Shown: in pieces, positions 26,143 to 35,345 of the stretch
Numbering within the stretch: the stretch's first letter is position 1
Layout: every line of letters begins with the position of its first letter
Assembly: GCA_001899445.1 (NCBI GenBank)
Contig: MPOA01000005.1
Location: 1 to 50,988 of the forward strand
Length of the DNA: 50,988 nucleotides
Reading direction: 5' to 3'
Origin: Candidatus Desulfopertinax cowenii
Lineage (GTDB): Bacteria; Bacillota; Desulfotomaculia; Desulfotomaculales; Desulforudaceae
Program-made: the position numbers and the translations under genes
The notes under the pieces: generated by a model
Told to the model about the DNA's origin: nothing
Databases searched by the model: none
Seen by the model: the letters and a program-made list of their open reading frames with translations, nothing else

Positions 26143-27048
26143 TTAGAAAGCGTAAGCAAACCGGAAGGCGCCCAGGTCCCGGGCCACCGGCAGGCTGTGC
26201 AGGAAGCGGTTGGTCACCCAAGGTTCGAAGAAGAACAATGCTCCCCAGGACGGGTCCTGTCCGTCCAGCGCCGCCCGGGCGGCAAGCACCGATTCGGGGG
26301 AGGCCGGACGGTTGATCCAGCCGTTCAGCACCGGCTCGAACTGGTAGCGGCCGTAGGAGCGGTCGTAAATAACGCCCGCGATGGTGTTCGGGAAGAGCGG
26401 TGACTTGAGCCGGTTGAGGACCACCGCTCCGACCGCCACCTTGACGATGAACGGCTGGCAGTCGGCCTCCGCCGTGATTATCCGGGCCAGCAGGTCCAGG
26501 TCCCGGGCCGATACTGCCCAGCGGCTGGGCGCTGCGCCCGGCGCGCCGACCGGGACGGTCAACACCTGCCCAGGGTAAATCTCGGCTCTGGTCAGGCCGT
26601 TCGCCCGCATCAGGTCCCGGTAGGATACGCCGTAGCGCGCCGCAATCTTGTAGAGGCTGTCGCCGGCGCGAACCACGTAGGTTTGACCCGCGCCGGGAAT
26701 GGCCAGTACCTGCCCGGGGCGGATTTCGGAACTGGTGAGGCCGTTGGCCTCCATGAGTTCGCGGTAGGAGATGCCGTAGCGCTGGGCAATCTTGAACAGG
26801 CTGTCGCCGGCACGCACCGTATAGTTGGCCGCACCCGGAATGACCAGTTGTTGGCCCGGTACGATCATGGTCCGGTTCCCGAGGCCGTTGGCCGACTGAA
26901 GCTCCTGGGTAGAGAGGCCGAAACGTAGCGCAATCTTGAACAGCGAATCCCCCGGTTGTACCGTGTAGGTGGCCGCAAAGGCGGCCGTTGCGGAAAATAT
27001 AAGCAGAACACAGGCGCAAAAAACAGTCTGGAAAACGCGAAAAAACAT
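26143..27048 (-). CDS. Secreted LysM / SleB-type cell wall hydrolase
   Basis: A 301-aa secreted protein: signal peptide (residues 1-25, ending AAFA), three LysM repeats (about 27-70, 74-118, 122-165), then a hydrolase_2 domain (about 180-301). LysM units repeat the YTV-x-x-GDSLFKIA...PGQ pattern and bind peptidoglycan. The catalytic domain begins LARIITAEADCQPF, with the Glu typical of SleB/CwlJ spore-cortex transglycosylases, and contains YGRYQFEPVLNG. It probably acts in spore germination or wall turnover. ATG follows GGAGG. Confidence 0.9.
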   Translation of the reverse strand: MFFRVFQTVFCACVLLIFSATAAFAATYTVQPGDSLFKIALRFGLSTQELQSANGLGNRTMIVPGQQLVIPGAANYTVRAGDSLFKIAQRYGISYRELMEANGLTSSEIRPGQVLAIPGAGQTYVVRAGDSLYKIAARYGVSYRDLMRANGLTRAEIYPGQVLTVPVGAPGAAPSRWAVSARDLDLLARIITAEADCQPFIVKVAVGAVVLNRLKSPLFPNTIAGVIYDRSYGRYQFEPVLNGWINRPASPESVLAARAALDGQDPSWGALFFFEPWVTNRFLHSLPVARDLGAFRFAYAF

Positions 27049-27171
27049 CGTTACCTCCAGAAATCAGCCAATCCTCGTGGTCGATGACGTGGGTTGGGGA
27101 CCAGCGACGGCTGTTTTTCGCCATTATACCTGAATTTCTTTCGTTTTCCAGTCCGTAAATGTTGGAAAAAC

Positions 27172-27576
27172 CTAACCCCCGCTGCCTGTCCTACCAGCTT
27201 TTACCAATACCAGCAAGGCCTCCAGCGCCTGATGGGCGTTCGCCACCAGCCGGTTGATGTCGTCGGGTCCGGCCCGCTCCACGTGCAGCCCCGCCACCAC
27301 CGCCACCGGTTGGTTCAGCTCGCGGGCTGCGCGCGCGGCCGCCGGCCGGGCCACCTCGTCGTCCTTATGCCCCAGCACCGGCAGCACCGCCACGTTGCAA
27401 CTGACCTGCTCCGGGTCCGCCAGGCTCGGGCGCGGCAGGCCTAGCGCGACCGCCCCGACGTGCGGCCGTTCCCCGCCCAGGATCTCCACAATGATCCCGT
27501 TCGGGGTCACGGTGGCCGCCGCCTGGACCAGATGCCGTCCTTCCCCGGCCTCGGCCTTCACCCGCCGGCAGTTCAT
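27172..27576 (-). CDS. LpdD-like protein (possible prenylated-flavin chaperone family)
   Basis: A protein of about 134 aa with a central GGERPHVGAVALGLPRPSL, then LGHKDDEVARPAA and VVAGLHVERA. This resembles the small LpdD family that assists UbiD-type decarboxylases with prenylated FMN; the match is from memory. Several starts are possible; ATG 27576 has a G-rich site upstream. The repeat element A lies directly upstream and may overlap its leader. No UbiD or UbiX is in the window, although the menaquinone pathway nearby needs a UbiD-type decarboxylase. Confidence 0.5.
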   Translation of the reverse strand: MNCRRVKAEAGEGRHLVQAAATVTPNGIIVEILGGERPHVGAVALGLPRPSLADPEQVSCNVAVLPVLGHKDDEVARPAAARAARELNQPVAVVAGLHVERAGPDDINRLVANAHQALEALLVLVKAGRTGSGG

Positions 27577-27592
27577 GGGTAGCATCCCCCCC

Positions 27593-27750
27593 ATGCCGCT
27601 TATCAGTAGCACCACGAAGAATGAAAATCAGGCGCGTAACGTTTCGGCGTCCGCGTGGTGTCCCCGGCCGCAGGTTAAGAGCGGAGCACCAAGCCGCGAA
27701 GGGGACACCACGACTGACGACCGACGACTCTAACGACTATTTTCAGGGCT
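27593..27750. repeat. Structured repeat element A (short copy)
   Basis: An extragenic, palindromic element lies between selB and the LpdD-like gene. The outer arms are TGAAAAT (27622) and ATTTTCA (27739). The inner arms are GGTGTCCCC (27657-27665) and GGGGACACC (27701-27709), a perfect 9-bp stem. It shares GCACCA-CGAAG-ATGAAAATC, GGAGCACC-x-x-GCCGCGAAGG and ATTTTCAGGGC with element B at 31139-31451. It also lies just past the selB stop and could end that transcript. Confidence 0.6.
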
Positions 27751-27760
27751 GCATTTCCCC

Positions 27761-29668
27761 TTATTTCCTCACCAGCACGCGCAGATCGCCCACCCGCCTG
27801 GTGAACCGCACCCGGTCGAAATACTCCAGCAGCGGCAGCGCGTACTTCCGCGACGAGCCCAGCAGGTCCCGCGCCTCGCCTACGGACAGCTCTCCGCGCT
27901 CCCGGAGAAAATCTTCGATCCGCTTCCGGGCCTCCTCCACGGCAACGGCGTGGAAACACCACTCGTCGTCCACCCGGACCAGCGCCCCGCGGCGGATCAG
28001 GTGGTGCAGATACTCCTGGCCCTCTACCTCCCTGAGGCCTAGTTTTTCGAACACCTGCGCTGCGGTGGGCGGTTGCATCCCGCCCCGCTGGTACGCCTCC
28101 TCCATTTGCGCCAGCAACCGCCGCGCCTTTTCCGGCGGTTCTCCGGCGCTGAACTCTTTCAGGGCCAGGCTCTGGGGATACAGGCTGACCAGCCCCTCCG
28201 CGGCCAGGGATTGCAGAAAGTCCTGGAACTTACCCGTGGAGAAGGCTGCAAAGGAACGTGACCGTAGCTCCTCCTTGGGATGGCCCTCACGCAGCGGGTA
28301 GCGGCGGTGATAATCTTGCAGGGCCGCCAGCACCGTCCGCCGCCACCGGGCGTAGTTGTCCGCGTGCGCCAGGTGTTCCCCACCCGCCAGGCGCACCAGC
28401 GCGCCCCGGGTCTCCAGTTCGGTGCAGGCCGCGGCCACCGCACCCCGGTCCAGCCCGGTACTTGTGGCCAGGTCGCCCGCGGTTACCGGCGCAGCGGCAC
28501 CCCGGAGCGCCTGTTCCACCAGTTCGTTCGGGTTGCCCTTCTCCAGGGTGGCTAGCCTCTCCAGCACTTTGGCCTGAAACCGTTTGTGTCGCGGCGGGTT
28601 GGCGTCTACCACCCGCCCGCCGCCGATGGTGTGCATGGGCGAGTAGGATCGGATCACAAACCGGTCCCCCCTGCCGGCGATGGTGTCAGTTTCCAGGAGC
28701 AACTGCGCGAAACACGCGGCGCCGGGCGCCAGTTCCTCCCGGTCCAGCAGCAGCACCCGGCTCAGTATTTCGGCCGCCCCCAGGTGCAGGCGGATCCGCG
28801 TCCGGTTTTTCAAGGCCCGGGGCGCTCCTTCCAACAGGTCGAGCTTCACGTCGAGCCGCCGGGTCGGTTTGAAGCCGCCCGGGGAGGCCAGCACGTCGCC
28901 GCGGTTGACATCTTGGACGTCCAGCCCGGCCAGGTTTACGGCCACCCGCTGTCCCGCGCCGGCCTGCGACACCTTCTGCTTGTGCACCTGGAGCGAACGC
29001 ACCCGGGCCGGCAGCCGCCGGGGCATGATTTCCACCGCGTCCCCGAGTCTCAAGGCGCCGGACGCCAGGGTGCCGGTGACCACCGTACCAAAACCGACCA
29101 CCGAAAACACCCGGTCGATGGGCAGGCGCACCTGGCCCGTCACCGGACGCTCGGGAATATCGGCCGTTTGGGCGGCGATGGTTTTCAATAGCTCCGGCAC
29201 GCCGGCGCCGGTCACCGCCGAGACCTTGCAGACCGGGGCCTCCGCCAGCACCGTGCCGGCCAGGAATTCGTGCAGTTCCTCCTCCACCAGTTCCAGCCAG
29301 TCGGGCTCTACCAGGTCGATCTTGTTCAGCACCACGATCCCGCGTTCAATTCCCAAAAGCTGAATGATATCCACGTGTTCCCGGGTCTGGGGCATCACAC
29401 CTTCGTCGGCGGCGATCACTAGCAGCACCAGGTCGATGCCGCCGATCCCGGCCAGCATGTGTTTCACGAACTTTTCGTGACCAGGAACGTCGATGACGCC
29501 GGCGCGCCGGCCGTCCGGCAGGTCCAGGTAGGCGAAGCCCAGCTCAATGGAAATCCCGCGCTCCTTTTCATCCCGGAGGCGGTCGGTGTCGATGCCGGTG
29601 AGGATCTTGATGAGGCTCGTCTTGCCGTGGTCGACGTGACCCGCCGTCCCGATGACCAGGTATCTCAT
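27761..29668 (-). CDS. selB: Selenocysteine-specific elongation factor SelB
   Basis: A 635-aa GTPase that delivers selenocysteinyl-tRNA to UGA codons marked by a SECIS hairpin. The N-terminus has the G motifs [22 protein letters not shown] and NKIDLV, then EF-Tu-like domains. The last 250 residues are winged-helix repeats that bind the SECIS element. ATG at 29668 overlaps the selA stop by four bases (ATGA), so the pair is translationally coupled. No in-frame UGA gene was recognised in this window, so selenoproteins must lie elsewhere. Confidence 0.95.
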   Translation of the reverse strand: MRYLVIGTAGHVDHGKTSLIKILTGIDTDRLRDEKERGISIELGFAYLDLPDGRRAGVIDVPGHEKFVKHMLAGIGGIDLVLLVIAADEGVMPQTREHVDIIQLLGIERGIVVLNKIDLVEPDWLELVEEELHEFLAGTVLAEAPVCKVSAVTGAGVPELLKTIAAQTADIPERPVTGQVRLPIDRVFSVVGFGTVVTGTLASGALRLGDAVEIMPRRLPARVRSLQVHKQKVSQAGAGQRVAVNLAGLDVQDVNRGDVLASPGGFKPTRRLDVKLDLLEGAPRALKNRTRIRLHLGAAEILSRVLLLDREELAPGAACFAQLLLETDTIAGRGDRFVIRSYSPMHTIGGGRVVDANPPRHKRFQAKVLERLATLEKGNPNELVEQALRGAAAPVTAGDLATSTGLDRGAVAAACTELETRGALVRLAGGEHLAHADNYARWRRTVLAALQDYHRRYPLREGHPKEELRSRSFAAFSTGKFQDFLQSLAAEGLVSLYPQSLALKEFSAGEPPEKARRLLAQMEEAYQRGGMQPPTAAQVFEKLGLREVEGQEYLHHLIRRGALVRVDDEWCFHAVAVEEARKRIEDFLRERGELSVGEARDLLGSSRKYALPLLEYFDRVRFTRRVGDLRVLVRK

Positions 29669-31086
29669 CCGCCCACCTCCAGCGCCCGGCGCAGCGCTTC
29701 GGCCAGCGGGGTGTATTCGTCGGCGGCGATGGTCCGCGGGTCCAGGCAGAGCCGGTCGTCCTGCACCCGTCCGACTACGGCCGGCTCCCCGGCGCGCAGG
29801 CGGCATACCAGTTCATTCACCCCCACGCCCGCCGGGCGGACCGTCACCAGAAAGGTCCCGGGCGCCGCGGTGGGCAGCGCGCCCCCGCCCACTTGCGAAA
29901 CACCCGCTTCCACCCCGACCACGGCCAGTCCGTCCAGGGTGCTCCGCAGCACCTCTGCCAGCTGGGCCGCCGCGGTTTCCAGGGTGGCGACGTCCAGCGT
30001 GAGCATCCGCAGGGTCGGGATTTGCTCCAGGACGCGTTCGGGCTCCAGGTACTCGCGCAACGTGGCCTCCAGCGCCGCCAGCGTCATCTTGTCCACCCGC
30101 ACCGCCCGGGTGAGCGGGTTTTTCTTCATCCGGTCCACCAATTCCCGCCGGCCGACGATGATCCCGGCCTGCGGTCCGCCGAGCAGCTTGTCCCCACTGA
30201 ACGTGACTACGTCCACCCCGGCCCCCACCGTTTCCTGCACGGTAGGTTCGTAGGGGTAACCGAACCGGGCCAGTTCCACCAGGAACCCACTGCCCAGGTC
30301 GGACATCACCGGCAGGCCGAACTCCCGGCCTAAAGCCACCAGTTCTTCCAGCCCGACTTCCTTGGTGAACCCTACAATCCGGTAGTTGGAAGCGTGAACG
30401 TGCAGCAAAAGCGCCGTCTCGGAGGTGATTGCTCCCCGGTAGTCCCGGAGGTGGGTCTTGTTGGTCGCCCCCACCTCCACCAGCCGGGCGCCGCTCTGGG
30501 CCATCACTTCGGGGATCCGGAACGAGCCACCGATCTCCACCAGCTGGCCCCGCGAGACGATCACCTCCCGCCCCGCGGCCAGGGTGCCGAGGGCCAGCAG
30601 CACGGCCGCGGCGTTGTTGTTCACCACCAGGGACGCTTCGGCCCCCGTCAGCTGCCGCAGGAGTTCGTCCACCAGTTCGTAACGGGAACCGCGCTTACCG
30701 GTGGCCAGGTTAAATTCCAGGTTGGTATACCTGGCAGCCGCCACTTCCACCGCCCGGCGGGCGCGCTGGGACAGCACCGCCCGCCCCAGGTTGGTGTGCA
30801 ACACCACCCCAGTGGCGTTAATCACGCGCCGCAGCGCCGGACGGGCCCTGGCCTCTACGGCCGCCGTCACCTCGGCCACGATCAGGGGCACCAGCTCTTC
30901 CCGGGCGGCCGGGACACCCTCTGTGCCGGAGGTGATCCGCTCCCGCCACCGGCCCAACACTTCCCGCACCGCGTCCACCACCAGGACGCGTGGGTGCGCC
31001 GCCACCAGCGTCTCCACCGCCGGCTCCCGCAGCAGCTGGTCCACCGGGGGCAGGTTCCGCAGGCGTTTTTCCGCATCCACAGCCAT
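29665..31086 (-). CDS. selA: L-seryl-tRNA(Sec) selenium transferase SelA
   Basis: This enzyme of about 473 aa is PLP-dependent and converts seryl-tRNA(Sec) to selenocysteinyl-tRNA with selenophosphate. PLP-enzyme marks are [37 protein letters not shown] and [13 protein letters not shown], whose Lys binds PLP. ATG 31086 or TTG 31089 may be the start; both follow GGGGAGGG. It is the first gene of the selA-selB operon. No selC (tRNA-Sec) was found nearby. Confidence 0.95.
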   Translation of the reverse strand: MAVDAEKRLRNLPPVDQLLREPAVETLVAAHPRVLVVDAVREVLGRWRERITSGTEGVPAAREELVPLIVAEVTAAVEARARPALRRVINATGVVLHTNLGRAVLSQRARRAVEVAAARYTNLEFNLATGKRGSRYELVDELLRQLTGAEASLVVNNNAAAVLLALGTLAAGREVIVSRGQLVEIGGSFRIPEVMAQSGARLVEVGATNKTHLRDYRGAITSETALLLHVHASNYRIVGFTKEVGLEELVALGREFGLPVMSDLGSGFLVELARFGYPYEPTVQETVGAGVDVVTFSGDKLLGGPQAGIIVGRRELVDRMKKNPLTRAVRVDKMTLAALEATLREYLEPERVLEQIPTLRMLTLDVATLETAAAQLAEVLRSTLDGLAVVGVEAGVSQVGGGALPTAAPGTFLVTVRPAGVGVNELVCRLRAGEPAVVGRVQDDRLCLDPRTIAADEYTPLAEALRRALEVGG

Positions 31087-31138
31087 CAAATACGCATGCC
31101 CTCCCCACTCAAACCATTATCATTTCCGCAGACCCCCC

Positions 31139-31451
31139 GTGCCGCCTTAGTAGGCGGCACCAACGAAGGATGAAAATCGTTCGTTGCAGTGTTTCCGGCC
31201 GCGGCCATTGCGTAGCGCCGGTAACGGTCAGCCGGCGCAAGTGAGGTCGGCGCTGCCGCCGACGAGGACGCGGCCGGATTAACCCCAAAGCATTGCTGAA
31301 AGCTGGTTCAGAAGCATTTGCAACTGCAAGTTGCAAAAGGCGATAAACCGCAATCCGCAGGAGGCGGTGCAGCGCCCCGAACGAGCCGTGCTGCCGTCGG
31401 CGTGGAGCACCGGCCGCGAAGGAAACACGACGATGAACGATCATTTTTCAG
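31139..31451. repeat. Structured repeat element B (long copy)
   Basis: The roughly 400-base gap upstream of selA holds no convincing gene but much base-pairing potential. GTGCCGCC/GGCGGCAC is a perfect 8-bp hairpin (31139-31160). CAACGAA/TTCGTTG follows (31161-31186). GTGTTTCC (31189) pairs with GGAAACAC (31421), TCGTTC (31178) with GAACGA (31435), and TGAAAA (31171) with TTTTCA (31445). It is related to element A but about twice as long. It could be a structured RNA or a small mobile element. Bases 31452-31491 show nothing. Confidence 0.6.
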
Positions 31452-31491
31452 GGCAGACAATCTTTATCTACATCATCATCTATTGCCAAAT

Positions 31492-32172
31492 CTATTGCCA
31501 AGTCAAACCGAACACCGCGTTGGTCACCCGAAAGTTGGCCCCTTCAACCGCCGCCGGCTCCTCGTGCCGCACCAGCAGCAGCCACTCCCCCGGCCGCAGC
31601 CCGAAGTCCGCCTTCCCGTCCGCGCCGGTAACGGCAAACCGCGTCCGGGGCTTGCCTCGGCAGTAGGCGTGCACCTGCGCCCCGGGCAGGGGCCGGCCCC
31701 GGTGCTGGACCAACATCTCCAGTTCGTCCCCGTTAGGCGCCAGGGGCACAATCTCCAGCTCCATGCCGAACGAGCCGGGCCAGGGCCCGTCCGCGTCCAC
31801 GAACACCAGGCGCTTGGCGAAGTAGCCGAGCTGAATGGTGCGCGCGGACTGCCCCTCCCCCGGGTGCTCCGCGGCCGGTCCGGGTAGGTAGCGCCTGTCC
31901 CGCGTCACCGTCCACAGGCCCCGGTCGTACTCGGCCAGGAGCGCGTACACCCCGCGTTCCGCGGGGGTGAACACGGCCGCGAGGCTCTGGTCTCGTTCGG
32001 CCAGCGCCAGCGGCTCTAACTCCCGCCCCGGCGGCGCCGCCCACAGGCGTGCCCGGGCGGCTTGCGCCTTTCCGTCCACCTCCAGGTAGTGGCCGTAGTG
32101 CAGGCGGCATTCCACTTCCTGTCCCTTCCGGGCTGCAGGCGCACACTGAATCCAGATGTTATGCGGTGCCAT
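31492..32172 (-). CDS. DUF4198-domain protein
   Basis: A 226-aa protein beginning MAPHNIWIQCAPAARKGQEV. It has beta-rich halves that fit DUF4198, a domain often tied to nickel or cobalt uptake. The second half carries an Ig-like GADGKADFGLRPGEW motif. Unlike typical members it has no signal peptide, so it appears cytoplasmic. ATG follows GGAGGGAGGA. The neighbouring upstream genes are for menaquinone, and no transporter is present. The assignment is moderate. Confidence 0.6.
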   Translation of the reverse strand: MAPHNIWIQCAPAARKGQEVECRLHYGHYLEVDGKAQAARARLWAAPPGRELEPLALAERDQSLAAVFTPAERGVYALLAEYDRGLWTVTRDRRYLPGPAAEHPGEGQSARTIQLGYFAKRLVFVDADGPWPGSFGMELEIVPLAPNGDELEMLVQHRGRPLPGAQVHAYCRGKPRTRFAVTGADGKADFGLRPGEWLLLVRHEEPAAVEGANFRVTNAVFGLTWQ

Positions 32173-32264
32173 TTTCCAGTCCTCCCTCCGCTTACAGTTT
32201 ACCCTTCGACCCGCGGGTTGTACAACCCATAAGCGTGGCAAACCGGGGTTTCGGGCCCCGGTGC

Positions 32265-33335
32265 TTAAAACTCCCGCAGGATTTGGTAGGTCGTGGAACG
32301 CTGCGCCGGTTTGAAGCCGGCGTCCCGGATCACCCGGACGATCTCGTCTAGCGGCACCCGGTACGACGCCCCGGCCGCCCGTACTACGTTCTCTTCCAGC
32401 ATGGTGCCGCCAAAGTCGTTCGCGCCGAAGGCCAGCGCGATCTGACCCACCTTTGCCCCCTGGGTCACCCAGGAAGCCTGGATGCTGGGGAAGTTGTCCA
32501 GCATCAGCCGGGAAACCGCCACCATCCGCAGATATTCCAGGCTGTCGACCGGGCGCCCGCCGAGGGCGGTGTTGGCGGGCTGGTAGCTCCACGGAATGAA
32601 CGCCGTGAAGCCTCCGGTGCGGTCCTGGGCCTCCCGCAGCCGGACCAGGTGCCGCACCCGTTCGGCCGGCGTCTCCACCGTGCCGAACATCATGGTGGCC
32701 GTAGTCCGCATTCCCAGTTCGTGGGCGACGAACATCACGTCCAGCCACTCCCGCCACCTGATCTTCCGGGGACTGATCAGGCACCGCACCCGGTCCACTA
32801 GGATCTCCGCGCCGCCCCCGGGCAGGGAGTCTAGGCCGGCGCTCTGCAGCGTCGCCAGCAAATCCCGCACCGTGTGCCCCTCCCGCCGGGCCAGGTGGAC
32901 GATCTCCGGCGGCGACAGCGAGTGCACCTGCACCTCGGGGAAGCGGGCTTTGATCGCCCGCAGCATGCCGGTGTAGAAGTCCAGGCCCAAGTCCGGGTGC
33001 AGTCCGCCCTGGATCAGCACCTGGGTGCCGCCGAGCGCTACCAGTTCCTCTATTTTTCGCAGGATCTCATCCCGGGTTAACACGTACGCCTCGGGGGAAT
33101 CCGGCGCCCGGTAAAAGGCGCAGAAGCGGCAGGCCGCAACACAAACGTTGGTGTAATTGATGTTTCGGTCGATCACAAAGGTGACGCGGCCTTCTGGGTG
33201 CCAGCGCCGCCGCACCCGGTCCGCCGCCCGGCCCAGCCGCAACAGATCGGCGGACTTTAGCAGCACTAGGCCCTCGGCTTCCGAAAGCCGTCCGCCGGCC
33301 ACCGCCTTGTCTAGGATTGCCCGCGTCTCAGTCAA
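32265..33335 (-). CDS. mqnC: Cyclic dehypoxanthinyl futalosine synthase MqnC
   Basis: A 356-aa radical SAM enzyme of the futalosine menaquinone pathway that cyclises dehypoxanthine futalosine. The cluster motif is CVAACRFCAF near residue 64, preceded by INYTNV. PGGGAEIL and GTVETPAERVRHLV are conserved. TTG at 33335 lies within the mqnA end (8-base overlap). Its paralog MqnE lies two genes upstream; the FYR residues after the cluster motif fit MqnC. Confidence 0.92.
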   Translation of the reverse strand: MTETRAILDKAVAGGRLSEAEGLVLLKSADLLRLGRAADRVRRRWHPEGRVTFVIDRNINYTNVCVAACRFCAFYRAPDSPEAYVLTRDEILRKIEELVALGGTQVLIQGGLHPDLGLDFYTGMLRAIKARFPEVQVHSLSPPEIVHLARREGHTVRDLLATLQSAGLDSLPGGGAEILVDRVRCLISPRKIRWREWLDVMFVAHELGMRTTATMMFGTVETPAERVRHLVRLREAQDRTGGFTAFIPWSYQPANTALGGRPVDSLEYLRMVAVSRLMLDNFPSIQASWVTQGAKVGQIALAFGANDFGGTMLEENVVRAAGASYRVPLDEIVRVIRDAGFKPAQRSTTYQILREF

Positions 33336-34176
33336 CCTCTTCCCCCCACACCTCCAGCCGCACCCGCTCCTCGATCAGGCCGGTCTTGTAGGCGTAGTCG
33401 TAAAAAGTGAGCAGCCCCTGCCGGTACCCGGGGTCAAAATCGTGCCGGATGAGGGTGAAGTAATCCGTGATGAACTCCCGCGGCAGGCCGGTCTGGCGCC
33501 GGGCCAGGTCCAGCACCGCCGCATGTTCCTCCTGGCCGATCTCCCGCGCCCGGTGCAACGCCGCCGTAAACGCCGTGACCTCCTGCGGGTGCGTCGCGGC
33601 GTAGTCCCGCCGCACTGCCCACACGGCGAAAACCATCCGTTCCCCGGTGAACTTCTTCCAGACCTCCCCGAGATCCACTACCGAAAGCGGGGTTTTCGCG
33701 CTCTGCAGGGCTGCGTAAGCCGCCAAGGCCTCGTCGCCGATCAAAAGACCCGCGTCGGCGCGGGACAGCATCAGGTCGAGGTCCGGCGGCGTGGTCTCGA
33801 ACCGCGCGTTCACGTGGTAGTAGTGCTGGAACAGGATTTTCAACAGCACCGCCGACGTGGCCGAGGTGTCGGGCAGACAGACCTTCCGCGCCTCCAGCTC
33901 GGTCACCGGCACCTTGCTGATCAGGAGGATGCTCCCCACCCGGCCGTCGGAACTGATGGACAGGCCGGGGAGAATCAGGCACCGGTCCGGGTGCCAGGCG
34001 TACTCGATGCTGGAGATCGGGGTGATCTCCAGCTCACCGCGCAGGAAAAGCGCGTTGAGCCGCGTGGGCGGCCCCTTCACCAACTCTACGGGCACGTCCA
34101 GCCGGCCCCGTTCGAAGGCGTAATAAATGGGCAGGCAGTTCAGATAGTCCACCTGCCCCAACCGGATTGGCTTCAA
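33328..34176 (-). CDS. mqnA: Chorismate dehydratase MqnA
   Basis: A 282-aa enzyme with a periplasmic-binding-protein fold that converts chorismate to 3-enolpyruvyl-benzoate, the first pathway step. RLGQVDYLNCLPIYYAF, PISSIEYAW and LIGDEAL are family motifs. Its TTG start overlaps the mqnE stop by four bases (TTGA) and has GGGAGG 10 bases upstream. Confidence 0.92.
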   Translation of the reverse strand: MKPIRLGQVDYLNCLPIYYAFERGRLDVPVELVKGPPTRLNALFLRGELEITPISSIEYAWHPDRCLILPGLSISSDGRVGSILLISKVPVTELEARKVCLPDTSATSAVLLKILFQHYYHVNARFETTPPDLDLMLSRADAGLLIGDEALAAYAALQSAKTPLSVVDLGEVWKKFTGERMVFAVWAVRRDYAATHPQEVTAFTAALHRAREIGQEEHAAVLDLARRQTGLPREFITDYFTLIRHDFDPGYRQGLLTFYDYAYKTGLIEERVRLEVWGEEVD

Positions 34177-35294
34177 TGGCGAAAATCCTCCCTGACGACA
34201 TTGTACAAGGTATCCCGTTCCACCGGCGTTCGTCCGGCCGCTCGGATCAGCCGCAGCAGTTCCGCCCGGTGCAGCACCTGGCCCGTGTCCGCCCCGGCGG
34301 CATGGGTGATCCGTTCCTCCACCACGGTACCATCGAAGTCGTTAACCCCGAAACTCAAAGAAATCTGGGCCAGTTTCGGGCCGATCATGATCCAGAAAGC
34401 CTTGATGTGGTCAAAATTGTCCAGCAGCAGCCGGGCGACGGCCAGCGTCTTCAGATCGTCGTACCCGGTGGTCCGGAACGGCACCTCTGCTTCCAGCCGC
34501 GTGTGCCGCGGGTGGAAGGCCAGCGGGATGAAAGTCTGAAACCCGCCGGTTCGGTCCTGGAGTTCCCGGAGCTGCAGCAGGTGGTGAACCCGCTCCGCCA
34601 GCGTCTCCACGTGCCCGTACAGCATGGTCGCGTTGGTGCAAAGACCCAGCCGGTGCGCCGTTTCGTGCACCGCCAGCCAGCGTTCGCCGCTGATCTTTTT
34701 CGGGCAGATCAGCTCTCGCACCCGGGGCGCGAATACTTCGGCGCCGCCCCCGGGCAACGCGTCCAACCCGGCCGCCCGCAGTTCCACTAGCACCTCCTCC
34801 AGGGAGAGGCCGTGCCGTCGCGCCAGGTAGTCCACCTCCACGGCGGTGAGCGCCTGGACGATCACGCCGGGCACCGCGGCCCGGAGCCGGGTGAGCATCT
34901 CCAGGTAGTAATCCAGGTCCAGCTTCGGGTGCAGCCCCCCGACGATGTGCACCTCGGAAATGCCCAGGCCCCAGGAGTCCCGCGCCCGGGCGACGATTTC
35001 GTCCAAGGACAGCACGTACCCGGCCGGATCGCCTTCCTCCTTGCTGAAGGCGCAAAAAGCGCAGCCGTTCACGCAGATATTGGTGTGGTTGATGTGGCGG
35101 TTCACCACGAAATACACCCGGTCGCCGTGCTTGCGCCGGCGGACGATATCGGCCAGGTACCCCACCCCGAGCAGGTCCGGGGAACGGAACAGCCGCATCC
35201 CATCCTCGAAATCAAGCCGTTCTCCCGCCTGCACTTTCCGGGCGATCTCCAGGAGCGCCGGGTCTGTGCAGAAGTTGGTAAGTATTTCCTCCAC
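34173..35294 (-). CDS. mqnE: Aminofutalosine synthase MqnE
   Basis: A 373-aa radical SAM enzyme that joins enolpyruvyl-benzoate with SAM-derived adenosyl to give aminofutalosine. The cluster motif is CVNGCAFCAFSK, preceded by NRHINHTNI. GGLHPKLDLDYYLEML and PGGGAEVFAPRVRE follow. GTG start behind GGAGG. It lies between the prenyltransferase and mqnA. Confidence 0.93.
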   Translation of the reverse strand: MEEILTNFCTDPALLEIARKVQAGERLDFEDGMRLFRSPDLLGVGYLADIVRRRKHGDRVYFVVNRHINHTNICVNGCAFCAFSKEEGDPAGYVLSLDEIVARARDSWGLGISEVHIVGGLHPKLDLDYYLEMLTRLRAAVPGVIVQALTAVEVDYLARRHGLSLEEVLVELRAAGLDALPGGGAEVFAPRVRELICPKKISGERWLAVHETAHRLGLCTNATMLYGHVETLAERVHHLLQLRELQDRTGGFQTFIPLAFHPRHTRLEAEVPFRTTGYDDLKTLAVARLLLDNFDHIKAFWIMIGPKLAQISLSFGVNDFDGTVVEERITHAAGADTGQVLHRAELLRLIRAAGRTPVERDTLYNVVREDFRH

Positions 35295-35345
35295 CTTGAA
35301 TCCTCCGTCTCCACCCGAACTTTAAAAAGCACACCAACTGCCCGG

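Noticed and set aside
26006-27124. 372-codon minus-strand frame over the LysM gene
   Set aside because: It is an out-of-frame reading of the LysM repeats. The other frame has the signal peptide, LysM and hydrolase motifs.
31090-31491. A selC (tRNA-Sec) gene upstream of selA
   Set aside because: I looked for a long acceptor arm, a TCA anticodon loop and a T arm on both strands and found none; the pairing seen belongs to element B.
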